A stretch of 31,194 nucleotides of DNA from an uncultured Polynucleobacter sp. (GTDB taxonomy: Bacteria; Pseudomonadota; Gammaproteobacteria; Burkholderiales; Burkholderiaceae): contig CALKUJ010000149.1 of assembly GCA_937996825.1 (NCBI GenBank), forward strand, positions 1-31,194, in the 5' to 3' direction. The first letter of the stretch is position 1. The number at the start of each line of letters is the position of its first letter. Shown in pieces: positions 22,798 to 30,529 of the stretch. A program made the translations under genes and the position numbers. A model generated the notes under the pieces. That model saw nothing but the letters and a program-made list of their open reading frames with translations. It was not told where the DNA came from and did not search any database.

Positions 22798-23295
22798 TTA
22801 GCGAAATTGGTGAAGACGTTCGTTGAGTTCTCGGTGATGAGCAGCACAAATGGCCACTGCAAGAGCGTCTGAGGCATCTGTGCCGGCAATCTTATTGAGC
22901 TTGAGTAAACGTTTGACCATCTCTTGAACTTGGCTTTTACTGGCCCTACCAGTACCCACAATGGCTTTCTTGACTTCAAGGGCACTGAATTCAACCATGG
23001 GCAAGCCGCCAGAAACCAAAGATGCAATCGCTGCACCACGAGCTTGACCTAATAAAAGGGTTGATCTTGGATTGACGTTTAGAAATACTTGCTCCATCGA
23101 AGCTGCATTAGGTTGATAAAGATCGACCACTTCACGAATACCTGCATACAGTGTGGCCAATCTTTGAGGCACTGGTATTTCTGAGCCACCTGTTTCGATC
23201 GTGCCAGATGCAATGTAATGCAGGCGCTGACCCTGTACTTCTATCACGCCAAAACCTGTGACGCGAAGTGCTGGGTCAATACCTAAGATTCTCAT
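22798..23295 (-). CDS. ruvC: Holliday junction resolvase RuvC
   Basis: RuvC cuts Holliday junctions symmetrically after RuvAB migration. The 165-residue protein carries the acidic active site: Asp7 in RILGIDPALRVTGFG, Glu68 in SMEQVFLNVN, and Asp140/Asp143 in GTDASDALAVAICAAHH. Length is close to E. coli RuvC (173). purH lies four bases upstream of its ATG and ruvA 18 bases downstream, so purH-ruvC-ruvA-ruvB are packed as one unit. Confidence 0.97.
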   Translation of the reverse strand: MRILGIDPALRVTGFGVIEVQGQRLHYIASGTIETGGSEIPVPQRLATLYAGIREVVDLYQPNAASMEQVFLNVNPRSTLLLGQARGAAIASLVSGGLPMVEFSALEVKKAIVGTGRASKSQVQEMVKRLLKLNKIAGTDASDALAVAICAAHHRELNERLHQFR

Positions 23296-23298
23296 TGA

Positions 23299-24882
23299 TT
23301 AATGACGGAAATGACGTGTGCCGGTATAAACCATGGCTACACCGCGTTCATCAGCAGCAGCTACCACTTCATCATCACGCATGCTGCCGCCTGGTTGAAT
23401 CACGCAAGTCGCACCTGCATCAACGACCACATCCAAACCATCTCTGAATGGGAAGAAGGCATCACTCGCTACCGCAGAGTTCTGTAGAGTCAGACCAGCA
23501 TTCTGAGCTTTGATGCTGGCAATTCTGGCTGAGTCAATTCGGCTCATTTGACCGGCACCAACACCAAGGGTCATCCCATCGCCACAGAAAACAATCGCAT
23601 TTGATTTGACGTATTTAGCAACACGCCAAGCAAACATCAAGTCTTCCATTTCTTTTGCAGTGGGTTGACGCTTGGTCACTACACGCAATTCAGATGGAAG
23701 AACGTTCTTGGAATCAGGGCTTTGAACCAAAAGACCGCCACCAACTCGCTTGATGTCTTGAGGATTGATCGTCTCAGCCAATTCAATTTCTAATAGGCGA
23801 ACGTTTTGTTTGCTAGCAAAAATGGCCAATGCTTCTGGTGTGAAAGCAGGAGCAATTAACACTTCTACGAATTGTTTAGACACTGCTTCTGCAGTGGCAC
23901 CGTCACATGGACGATTGAAAGCAATGATCCCGCCAAAAGCCGAAGTCGAATCAGTTTTAAATGCTTTTTGGTAAGCCTCGAGTGCTGATCCCGCAACGGC
24001 TACTCCACAAGGGTTGGCATGTTTGATGATCACGCAAGCAGGTTGCCCAGTTGTCACAGTACTGCCAAAGCTCTTCACGCATTCCCAAGCCGCATCTGCA
24101 TCCGCAATATTGTTGTATGACAACTCTTTGCCCTGTAATTGGCGGTAGTTAGCCAAGGCGCCAGCAACTGCTTGAGTATCTTTATAAAAAGCAGCGCTTT
24201 GATGTGGGTTTTCGCCGTAGCGCATTTCTTGAACTTTATCGAAAGCCAAGTGGAAAGTTTGCGGGTAAGCACTTCTCTTGCCGTGATCTAAATCATCGCC
24301 CAGACTCGATAAGTAATTTGCAATCGCGCCATCATACTGAGCGGTATGGGCATAAACTTTTTTAGCCAAGGCAAAGTTTGTTTTAAAAGAAACTTCATTC
24401 TTATTGGCACGCATTTCAGATAAAACTGCATCGTAGTCAGATGGTGAAATAAGCACAGTCACATCTTGATGATTTTTTGCTGCTGCACGCAACATTGCTG
24501 GGCCGCCAATATCAATGTTCTCAATGGCATCTTCAAATGAACAGGTTTGCTGTGCTACCGTTTTTTGAAATGGATAAAGATTAATTACCAACATATCAAT
24601 CGCTTCGATGCCATGCTTTTTGATGGCTGCCATATGTTCTGGAGTATCCCGACGAGCAAGTAAGCCACCATGAACCATCGGGTGCAATGTTTTCACGCGA
24701 CCATCAAGCATTTCTGGAAAGCCAGTGATTTCTGAAACTTCAATCACAGGTAAGCCATTCTCAGCCAATAGTTTGGCGGTTCCGCCGGTAGAAATTAATT
24801 TGACGCCACACTCGTGAAGTGACTTTGCAAATGGAACGATGCCAGATTTATCGGAGACAGAAAGAAGGGCTGTACGAATCAT
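23299..24882 (-). CDS. purH: Bifunctional AICAR formyltransferase / IMP cyclohydrolase
   Basis: PurH performs the last two steps of IMP synthesis. The 527-residue protein has the N-terminal IMP cyclohydrolase (MGS-like) domain (about 1-150) with LISTGGTAKLL, GRVKTLHPMVHGG (61-73) and NIDIGGPAMLRAAAKN. The AICAR transformylase domain has RYGENPHQSAAFY (221-233), catalytic Lys287-His288 in KHANPCGVA, and the terminal MVYTGTRHFRH. It starts 55 bases after the fis stop; this gap holds no clear promoter or terminator, so it is probably in the same long operon. Confidence 0.98.
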   Translation of the reverse strand: MIRTALLSVSDKSGIVPFAKSLHECGVKLISTGGTAKLLAENGLPVIEVSEITGFPEMLDGRVKTLHPMVHGGLLARRDTPEHMAAIKKHGIEAIDMLVINLYPFQKTVAQQTCSFEDAIENIDIGGPAMLRAAAKNHQDVTVLISPSDYDAVLSEMRANKNEVSFKTNFALAKKVYAHTAQYDGAIANYLSSLGDDLDHGKRSAYPQTFHLAFDKVQEMRYGENPHQSAAFYKDTQAVAGALANYRQLQGKELSYNNIADADAAWECVKSFGSTVTTGQPACVIIKHANPCGVAVAGSALEAYQKAFKTDSTSAFGGIIAFNRPCDGATAEAVSKQFVEVLIAPAFTPEALAIFASKQNVRLLEIELAETINPQDIKRVGGGLLVQSPDSKNVLPSELRVVTKRQPTAKEMEDLMFAWRVAKYVKSNAIVFCGDGMTLGVGAGQMSRIDSARIASIKAQNAGLTLQNSAVASDAFFPFRDGLDVVVDAGATCVIQPGGSMRDDEVVAAADERGVAMVYTGTRHFRH

Positions 24883-24937
24883 AATTATCTTTAAAGTAGA
24901 GGTGAGTAAATAAAATTGGATTTAAATGAAGAGAGCT

Positions 24938-25180
24938 CTATAAAAGGCCGTGCTCTTGTAATTTTTTTCTTAGAGTATTTCTGTTAATGCCTAAATAATT
25001 TGCGGCCAAGGATTGGTTTTGTCCCGCGTGCTGCATGATCAGTTCTAGTACAGGCTTTTCCATGACGGTTAAAACCATTTGATAAACATTGCTTGGAGCA
25101 GTGTCACCTAAGTCATCTAAATAACGCTTCAGATGTTTTTCGATGGTTTGACTAACTGGGTGTTGAGCAGGGGGTTGCAT
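24938..25180 (-). CDS. fis: Fis family DNA-binding protein
   Basis: Fis is a nucleoid-associated dimer that bends DNA and activates rRNA and tRNA promoters. This version is 80 residues, shorter than E. coli Fis (98) at the N-terminus. The dimerisation helices include VYQMVLTVMEKPVLELIMQH. The helix-turn-helix at the C-terminus is NQSLAANYLGINRNTLRKKL (54-73), nearly the Fis consensus. It begins one base after the dusB stop, preserving the dusB-fis pairing known from enterobacteria. The shorter N-terminus lacks most of the region used for Hin/Gin recombination contact in E. coli. Confidence 0.93.
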   Translation of the reverse strand: MQPPAQHPVSQTIEKHLKRYLDDLGDTAPSNVYQMVLTVMEKPVLELIMQHAGQNQSLAANYLGINRNTLRKKLQEHGLL

Positions 25181-25181
25181 A

Positions 25182-26198
25182 TCAAGCAGCTTCTAAATAG
25201 ATTAAGTGTTCAGATTCTTCTTTTAGTGAATCAAAAAAGTGATTCACTGTTTTTAATTGTTCTTGGCAATCATCTATTGTATTCATGTGCTGCTTGAATA
25301 CATGAGATCCTTTGAGTCCTTTGCAATACCAGGCAATGTGTTTGCGGGCTGTTCTTACCCCAGCATATTCACCGTAAAAACTATAGTGGTCTAGCAAGTG
25401 ATGATTCATGATGTCTTGAATCTCTGAAATTTTTGGAGCTGGTAAATGTTCGCCCGTTTCCAGAAAGTGCAAGATTTCACGAAAAATCCAAGGACGTCCT
25501 TGAGCAGCTCGACCAATCATCAAAGCATCTGCACCAGTTTGTTGAAGAACAAAGGCTGCTTTTTCTGGAGAGTTGATGTCGCCATTGGCAACGACAGGAA
25601 TACTGATGGCAGCTTTAACTGCGGCGATGGTGTCGTATTCAGCTTCACCACGATATAGATCAGCTTTTGTTCTGCCATGGATGGTGAGCATTTCGATGCC
25701 GCTGTTAACGGCTATTCTGGCAATGTTCAAAGCATTTTTATTGTCTCTGTCCCAGCCAGTTCTGATTTTCAGAGTCACTGGTACAAGGGGGTGATCCTTT
25801 TTAATCGATGAAACAATCTTTTCTAAGATTCTGCCCACCAGAACTTCATCTTTTAAGAGGGCTGATCCAGAGGCCACGTTACAAACTTTCTTTGCAGGGC
25901 AACCCATATTGATATCGATGATTTGTGCGCCACGATCCACATTCAATAGTGCTGCTTCAGCCATCATATCGGGGTCTGCACCAGCAATCTGGACTGAAAT
26001 TGGCTCTACTTCACCATCATGATTAGCTCTTCGAAGTGTTTTTGGGCTATTCCAGAGCATGGCGTTCGAAGCGATCATCTCTGAAACCGCATATCCCGCT
26101 CCTAAGCGCTTACAGAGCTGTCTAAATGGGCGATCTGTTACTCCGGCCATTGGAGCAACAAATAAATGATTGGGGAGCGTATAGGGGCCTAATTTCAT
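25182..26198 (-). CDS. dusB: tRNA-dihydrouridine synthase B
   Basis: DusB is an FMN enzyme that reduces specific uridines in the D-loop of tRNA (U17 in E. coli). The 338-residue protein has the TIM-barrel signatures VAPMAGVTDRPFRQLCKRLG (14-33), the active-site DINMGCPAKKV with Cys100, KIRTGWD, IHGRTK, VVANGDI and ADALMIGRAAQGRPWIF. The close linkage to fis supports DusB over DusA or DusC. Its ATG is 60 bases from the ubiH stop, with a small hairpin between. Confidence 0.95.
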   Translation of the reverse strand: MKLGPYTLPNHLFVAPMAGVTDRPFRQLCKRLGAGYAVSEMIASNAMLWNSPKTLRRANHDGEVEPISVQIAGADPDMMAEAALLNVDRGAQIIDINMGCPAKKVCNVASGSALLKDEVLVGRILEKIVSSIKKDHPLVPVTLKIRTGWDRDNKNALNIARIAVNSGIEMLTIHGRTKADLYRGEAEYDTIAAVKAAISIPVVANGDINSPEKAAFVLQQTGADALMIGRAAQGRPWIFREILHFLETGEHLPAPKISEIQDIMNHHLLDHYSFYGEYAGVRTARKHIAWYCKGLKGSHVFKQHMNTIDDCQEQLKTVNHFFDSLKEESEHLIYLEAA

Positions 26199-26231
26199 CA
26201 GGACGCCACTCTAACATGTCAGACTGACTCT

Positions 26232-26248
26232 TGCCTAAATTTTAGGCA
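26232..26248. repeat. Hairpin between ubiH and dusB
   Basis: TGCCTAAA and TTTAGGCA are exact reverse complements around one base. The stem is 6-8 bp with no T-tract. It may mark an mRNA processing or stability element inside the operon; weak evidence. Confidence 0.4.
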
Positions 26249-26258
26249 GATTAGCGGT

Positions 26259-27377
26259 TTATCGCTGACCAAACATCATTTGTCTGGTGATGCCTTGTTT
26301 GAGAGGATTGAGTAATTGGAGGCTGGATAGCGCAATGCCTCGTCCCCAGATAACTGGCTTGAGTTTTGATGTGAAAACTCTGGCTAAAAAGTCGGTTGTA
26401 CCAATCGTGGCTTTTCGATCTTTTTTACGAAGTTGTTCGTATTTTTGAAGAGCTAGATAAACATCACTTTCATCGCAAAGAACATCTGCCAAAGTGTGTG
26501 CATCTCTCAAACCTAAATTAAGACCTTGGCCAGCAACCGGATGCATTGTCTGAGCGGCATTGCCGATCCAAACTTCATTTTTATCAATGATTTTTTTTCT
26601 GGCATTTAAACCCAGCTGATAACTTCTTAATTCTTCAGCTTCAATGAATGTTCCCGCGCGAGATCCAAATGCCTCTTGTAATTCACTGATGAAAGTGGCT
26701 TTATCAAGTTGCAGGCGTCGCTCCGTGGAGGCAGGACTGCCACACCAGACTAAATTAAGGTATTCGTGGCCTTGATGATTCGGTAGTAATGCGAGTGGTC
26801 CCTCATCGGTGAATCTTTCCCATGCCATGTTTTGATTGATTTGATTGGTTTTGACCCAGCCAACGATTGCACTTTGTTGATAGTCGCGATAAATCTCTTG
26901 CCACTCTTGTTGCTTGAAAAGACCACCTTCAGCATGAACTACAACATCACCGAGTTGATCATGATTCAACTGATCATTGGCTTGATTGAAGTGCCACTGG
27001 AAGTTAGGTGAATGCGCCGCTATTTTTTTCAAAGCTTGTCTGAGTGCCAAGTGAATATCTGCGTAGCGAACAATGTGACCCAAAGCATCTTGTTGTAATT
27101 CTTCTCTTCTCACGATGGCTTTGCCAAAGTGACCTCGATGAGAGATATGAATGGTGTGAATGGCTGGCGAGGGTGTTGGCCAAGCATGGATTGTTTTTAG
27201 GAGTAAATGACTGCCCTGTGAAACAGCAATGCCGCGACTGTCGCCTTGCTTGATTGAGTCATCGGATTCGGGCATGCGATCAAACAGATGTAAATGTGCA
27301 TCAGGTTGTTTGGTCAACACCCAATTCGCACATGCTAGACCTACTGGGCCTGCACCGATGATGGCAATTTTTTTCAT
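26259..27377 (-). CDS. ubiH: UbiH-like FAD-dependent ubiquinone biosynthesis hydroxylase
   Basis: This 372-residue flavoprotein belongs to the UbiH/COQ6 monooxygenase family, which hydroxylates the ubiquinone ring. The FAD-binding GAGPVGLACANW is at 8-19. The C-terminal FAD motif is WIGNAAQTMHPVAGQGLNLG (270-289), with GNAAQT rather than the more usual GDAAHT; E. coli UbiH also has GNAAQT, which supports UbiH over UbiF or UbiI. Odd point: the family's middle DG motif (ADGxxS) reads VHAEGGLF (147-154) here, although YQQSAIVGWV follows as expected. Adjacency to pepP mirrors the E. coli pepP-ubiH-ubiI cluster. The ring position hydroxylated cannot be fixed by eye. Confidence 0.87.
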   Translation of the reverse strand: MKKIAIIGAGPVGLACANWVLTKQPDAHLHLFDRMPESDDSIKQGDSRGIAVSQGSHLLLKTIHAWPTPSPAIHTIHISHRGHFGKAIVRREELQQDALGHIVRYADIHLALRQALKKIAAHSPNFQWHFNQANDQLNHDQLGDVVVHAEGGLFKQQEWQEIYRDYQQSAIVGWVKTNQINQNMAWERFTDEGPLALLPNHQGHEYLNLVWCGSPASTERRLQLDKATFISELQEAFGSRAGTFIEAEELRSYQLGLNARKKIIDKNEVWIGNAAQTMHPVAGQGLNLGLRDAHTLADVLCDESDVYLALQKYEQLRKKDRKATIGTTDFLARVFTSKLKPVIWGRGIALSSLQLLNPLKQGITRQMMFGQR

Positions 27378-27399
27378 GAGTTTTTTGACGATGCTTGCT

Positions 27400-28767
27400 T
27401 CAAGACGTCTGTTTCATTAAGTACTCAATTTCATCGGCTTTGACTGGTACGCCACGACTCATGAGTTCACATTCGCCGCTGGTAACTAGGGCGTCATCTT
27501 CAATTCGAATACCAATATCCCAATACTGTGGATTGATATCATCGGCTTTGCGGATATAAAGGCCTGGCTCAATGGTCAAAACCATGTTTGGCTTCAGCAT
27601 TCGCCAGGCTTTAGGTTCTGTTGAGCTGCCAGGCTCTCGATAGTTACCGACATCATGAACATCCATGCCTAACCAGTGACTGGTTCTGTGCATGTAAAAG
27701 CGTTGATAGGCTTTTGTTTCTATAGCGTTATCAAGTCCGCCGATGGCTTTTTTATCAATCAGATTTAAATCAAGCAAACCTTGGGTGAGAATTTTTAAAG
27801 CGGCATCATGAGGTGCCTGGAAATCAAAACCCACCTTGGTCACTGCAATGGCTGCTTCTTGCGCTGCTAATACGATCTCATAAACGGCTCGTTGTGGACC
27901 AGAGTATTTGCCATTGACGGGGAATGTGCGTGTGATGTCTGATGCATAACCGTCTAATTCACAGCCAGCATCAATCAAACATAAATCACCATCTTTTAAT
28001 TCTGAGTTGCCGGCACGATGATGAAGAATGCAAGCGTTAGCACCACCAGCAACGATGCTGTTGTAAGCAACGCTTTGTGCACCTGCATTTCTAAATGAAT
28101 ACAAAAGTGATGCTTCTAAGTGATATTCGCGCAGACCTGGCTTTGAAGCCTTCATGGCACTGATGTGACCATCCGCAGCAATCTTGCCGGCTGCGCGCAT
28201 GATGTTCAGTTCATGAGAGTCTTTAAAAAGACGCATTTCATGAATCATGGCTTCAACATCTTCGATCCTGTTGGGCGTGCTTGCACCGGAGCGTGACATT
28301 CCTTTGACTTTTTGTAGCCAACTTTTGAGTTGATTTTGTAGTGGACCTTCGCTGCCAAGTCTTGCATAAATGGCTGGTTGATCAGCCAAGAAATCAGGCA
28401 TCAGGTTGTCCAACTCATTTTGTGAGAATGCTTGATCAACTCCGAGTTGAGTTGGTGCTGCTTCAGGCCCTAATCTCCAGCCATCCCAAATCTCACGCTC
28501 GAGATCTTTGGGGCGACAAAAAAGAATGGACTTGCTTGATTTCTTGTCCACCATCATGACTAGTGTGGCGCCTGGTTCTGTGAATCCTGTTAAGTAGTAA
28601 AAGTCAGAGTCATGACGATAGGGAAAGTCACTGTCTCGATTTCTGTAATGCTCTGGAGCTGTTTCTAAAACCAAGACCCCACCATTGCTTTTGCTCAGCA
28701 TGACTTCTGCCAACCGCGCTCTTCGATGAGCGTAGATATCTTTGGGGAAGTTATTCATGGTCGTCAT
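27400..28767 (-). CDS. pepP: Xaa-Pro aminopeptidase P (M24B family)
   Basis: PepP removes N-terminal residues that precede proline; it is a dimetal (Mn) cytoplasmic enzyme. The 455-residue protein has the N-terminal creatinase-like domain with FPYRHDSDFYYLTGFTEPGA (about 48-67) and the pita-bread catalytic domain. All five metal ligands are present: Asp266 and Asp277 (LIDAGCELDGYASDITRTFP), His364 (RTSHWLGMDVHD), Glu400 (LTIEPGLYI) and Glu423 (IRIEDDALVT). ATG 28767 is two bases after the murU stop; ATG 28758 is an alternative that would remove three residues. It lies upstream of ubiH in the same run. Confidence 0.95.
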   Translation of the reverse strand: MTTMNNFPKDIYAHRRARLAEVMLSKSNGGVLVLETAPEHYRNRDSDFPYRHDSDFYYLTGFTEPGATLVMMVDKKSSKSILFCRPKDLEREIWDGWRLGPEAAPTQLGVDQAFSQNELDNLMPDFLADQPAIYARLGSEGPLQNQLKSWLQKVKGMSRSGASTPNRIEDVEAMIHEMRLFKDSHELNIMRAAGKIAADGHISAMKASKPGLREYHLEASLLYSFRNAGAQSVAYNSIVAGGANACILHHRAGNSELKDGDLCLIDAGCELDGYASDITRTFPVNGKYSGPQRAVYEIVLAAQEAAIAVTKVGFDFQAPHDAALKILTQGLLDLNLIDKKAIGGLDNAIETKAYQRFYMHRTSHWLGMDVHDVGNYREPGSSTEPKAWRMLKPNMVLTIEPGLYIRKADDINPQYWDIGIRIEDDALVTSGECELMSRGVPVKADEIEYLMKQTS

Positions 28768-28769
28768 GG

Positions 28770-29474
28770 TTATTTATTCAGCTCAGCCAATCTTTCGGGA
28801 GTTCCAACGTCCACCCATGGAGCGCTTAAAACCTCACCTAAAACTCGATCTTCACTCATGGCCTGTCTGAGGATTGGAGCAAGTTTGGCAATTTCTCCTA
28901 TCTTAATACTTTTGAACAAATCTTGATGGTAGATGCCAGCTCCAGAAAACGTCAGGTTCGAACCTTGAAGATCTTTATCTTTTACCAAGGAACCCTTTAG
29001 CTGAAAATCTCCTTGGGGGTTGTGGTCAGGATTCACAACTAAAAATAAGTAAGCCAAAGTTGTTGGGTGATCATTTCGTAATCTTTGAACAATGCCTTGG
29101 ATTTTTTCAAATGGAAAGCTTGGGCAAAACACATCGCCATTAATGGCAAAAAAGAAATCATCTAATTTCATCAAAGCCATGCCTTGACGCAAGCCACCAG
29201 CGGTCTCTAGAGCGGTGAGCTCTTTAGAAAATTGCAGATGCAGCTTGGTAGGTTTGGATTGAGACAAATGTTGGACGACTTGTTCGCCCAACCAAGCGTG
29301 ATTAACAACCACTTCAGAAAAACCACTCTTGACTAAACCATCCAGGTGCCAGTCAATCAGTTTTTTGCCTTGAACTGCTAATAATGGCTTTGGGGTGTGA
29401 TCGGTCAGCGGACGCATTCTTTCCCCTCGGCCCGCAGCCAATACCATGCAAGGAATAGGGGAAGGTGTGGTCAT
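28770..29474 (-). CDS. murU: N-acetylmuramate alpha-1-phosphate uridylyltransferase
   Basis: A 234-residue nucleotidyltransferase with the signature MVLAAGRGERMRPLTDHTPK (10-29) then PLL, the metal-binding Asp in FAINGDVF, and PWVDVGTPERLAEL near the C-terminus. By sequence alone it could be any small sugar-1-phosphate nucleotidyltransferase. Its one-base overlap (TAATG) with an AmgK-type kinase and position beside lptD match the Pseudomonas amgK-murU pair. MurU converts MurNAc-1-P and UTP to UDP-MurNAc, bypassing de novo synthesis and conferring intrinsic fosfomycin tolerance where studied. Confidence 0.9.
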   Translation of the reverse strand: MTTPSPIPCMVLAAGRGERMRPLTDHTPKPLLAVQGKKLIDWHLDGLVKSGFSEVVVNHAWLGEQVVQHLSQSKPTKLHLQFSKELTALETAGGLRQGMALMKLDDFFFAINGDVFCPSFPFEKIQGIVQRLRNDHPTTLAYLFLVVNPDHNPQGDFQLKGSLVKDKDLQGSNLTFSGAGIYHQDLFKSIKIGEIAKLAPILRQAMSEDRVLGEVLSAPWVDVGTPERLAELNK

Positions 29475-30499
29475 TAAAACGTTAATCCATCGGGACGATC
29501 AATGCCTTCGATCGTATCTAAAAGTTGTAGAAGGGGTTTGAGAGCAATGTATCTTTCAGCAACTTTTCTAGTGTATTTGAAAACAAGAGGAATATCCTTC
29601 AAGTAACCATCCTTGCCATCACGGTGATAAAGGCGGGCAAAGATGCCTAAAACCTTTAGATGTCTTTGTAGACCCATCCATTCAAAATCACGATAAAAAT
29701 CACCAAACTCAGGAGGTACTGGTAATCCAGCTTTACGAGCTTTGTCCCAATAGCGGATCAGCCAGTCCATTTGTTCTGGCTCTTCCCATTCGATGTAGGC
29801 ATCACGATACAAAGAGGCCAAGTCATAAGTGATGGGTCCGTAAACGGCATCTTGAAAGTCAAGAATTCCTGGATTTTTATCCCCAGTCACCATCAAATTT
29901 CTACTGTGAAAATCACGGTGAACATATACCTGAGCTTGTGAGAGATTATTATCTAAAATCAGCTCAAATATATGGGCTAAATCAGCACTTTGTTTTGAGT
30001 TCAGCTCTAAATAGAGGTGTTTATTCAAATACCACTCTGTGAATAGATTCAGCTCACGGCTGAGCAACTCTTTGTTGTATTCCGGAAGAATGCCTGGTTT
30101 GCTGGCTAATTGCAGTTGAATCAGGGCTGAGTTGGCATCACCATAAAGCTTTGGTGCAGATGTTGGATTAAGCGCTGAGAGATAGGTCTCGTTACCTAAA
30201 TCACTCAGTAGCAAAAATCCTTGTTCAATGTCTTTTTCTAGAACCAGGGGCACATTCAGTTTGGCTTGGTCAAAAAGCTCAGAAATGGCGATAAAAGGCT
30301 TTGTATCCTCGGTGGCGGGTGGTGCATCCATCACAATGAAGCTCTGATGAGGGCCATTTTGGGTACTCTCAACCCTAAAATAACGCCTAAAACTGGCGTC
30401 ACTTGATGCGGGTGCCAAGCTTTCAAGAGTTAGTGACCACTTGCTTGCCAGATTGGCCAACCAAGAATTTAATTGAGATAAGCGGATATCGGGGTTCAT
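29474..30499 (-). CDS. amgK: N-acetylmuramate/N-acetylglucosamine anomeric kinase AmgK
   Basis: An aminoglycoside-phosphotransferase-fold sugar kinase of 341 residues. The catalytic loop VHRDFHSRNLMV contains His194, Asp196 and Asn201, and the metal-binding ILDFQDAVYGPITYDLASL contains Asp214. The N-terminal segment SSDASFRRYFRV is typical of AmgK. Start chosen at ATG 30499 (MNPDIRLSQL); an in-frame GTG at 30520 would add seven residues. AmgK phosphorylates MurNAc at C1, and the product is used by MurU encoded immediately downstream. It is divergent from lptD across 30 bases, the arrangement seen in Pseudomonas. Confidence 0.93.
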   Translation of the reverse strand: MNPDIRLSQLNSWLANLASKWSLTLESLAPASSDASFRRYFRVESTQNGPHQSFIVMDAPPATEDTKPFIAISELFDQAKLNVPLVLEKDIEQGFLLLSDLGNETYLSALNPTSAPKLYGDANSALIQLQLASKPGILPEYNKELLSRELNLFTEWYLNKHLYLELNSKQSADLAHIFELILDNNLSQAQVYVHRDFHSRNLMVTGDKNPGILDFQDAVYGPITYDLASLYRDAYIEWEEPEQMDWLIRYWDKARKAGLPVPPEFGDFYRDFEWMGLQRHLKVLGIFARLYHRDGKDGYLKDIPLVFKYTRKVAERYIALKPLLQLLDTIEGIDRPDGLTF

Positions 30500-30506
30500 G
30501 GCTTCG

Positions 30507-30512
30507 TATAAT
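30507..30512. promoter_or_regulatory. Shared A+T-rich -10-like element between amgK and lptD
   Basis: TATAAT is read on the plus strand (toward lptD) and TTATTATA on the minus strand (toward amgK), in the 30-base divergent gap. No good -35 was found for either direction, so transcription starts here are only plausible. Confidence 0.3.
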
Positions 30513-30529
30513 AAAAGCACTTAAGTCAT

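Noticed and set aside
22776..23039. Minus-strand open frame of 87 codons between ruvA and ruvC
   Set aside because: It is an alternate frame inside ruvC, whose own frame has the complete acidic active site.
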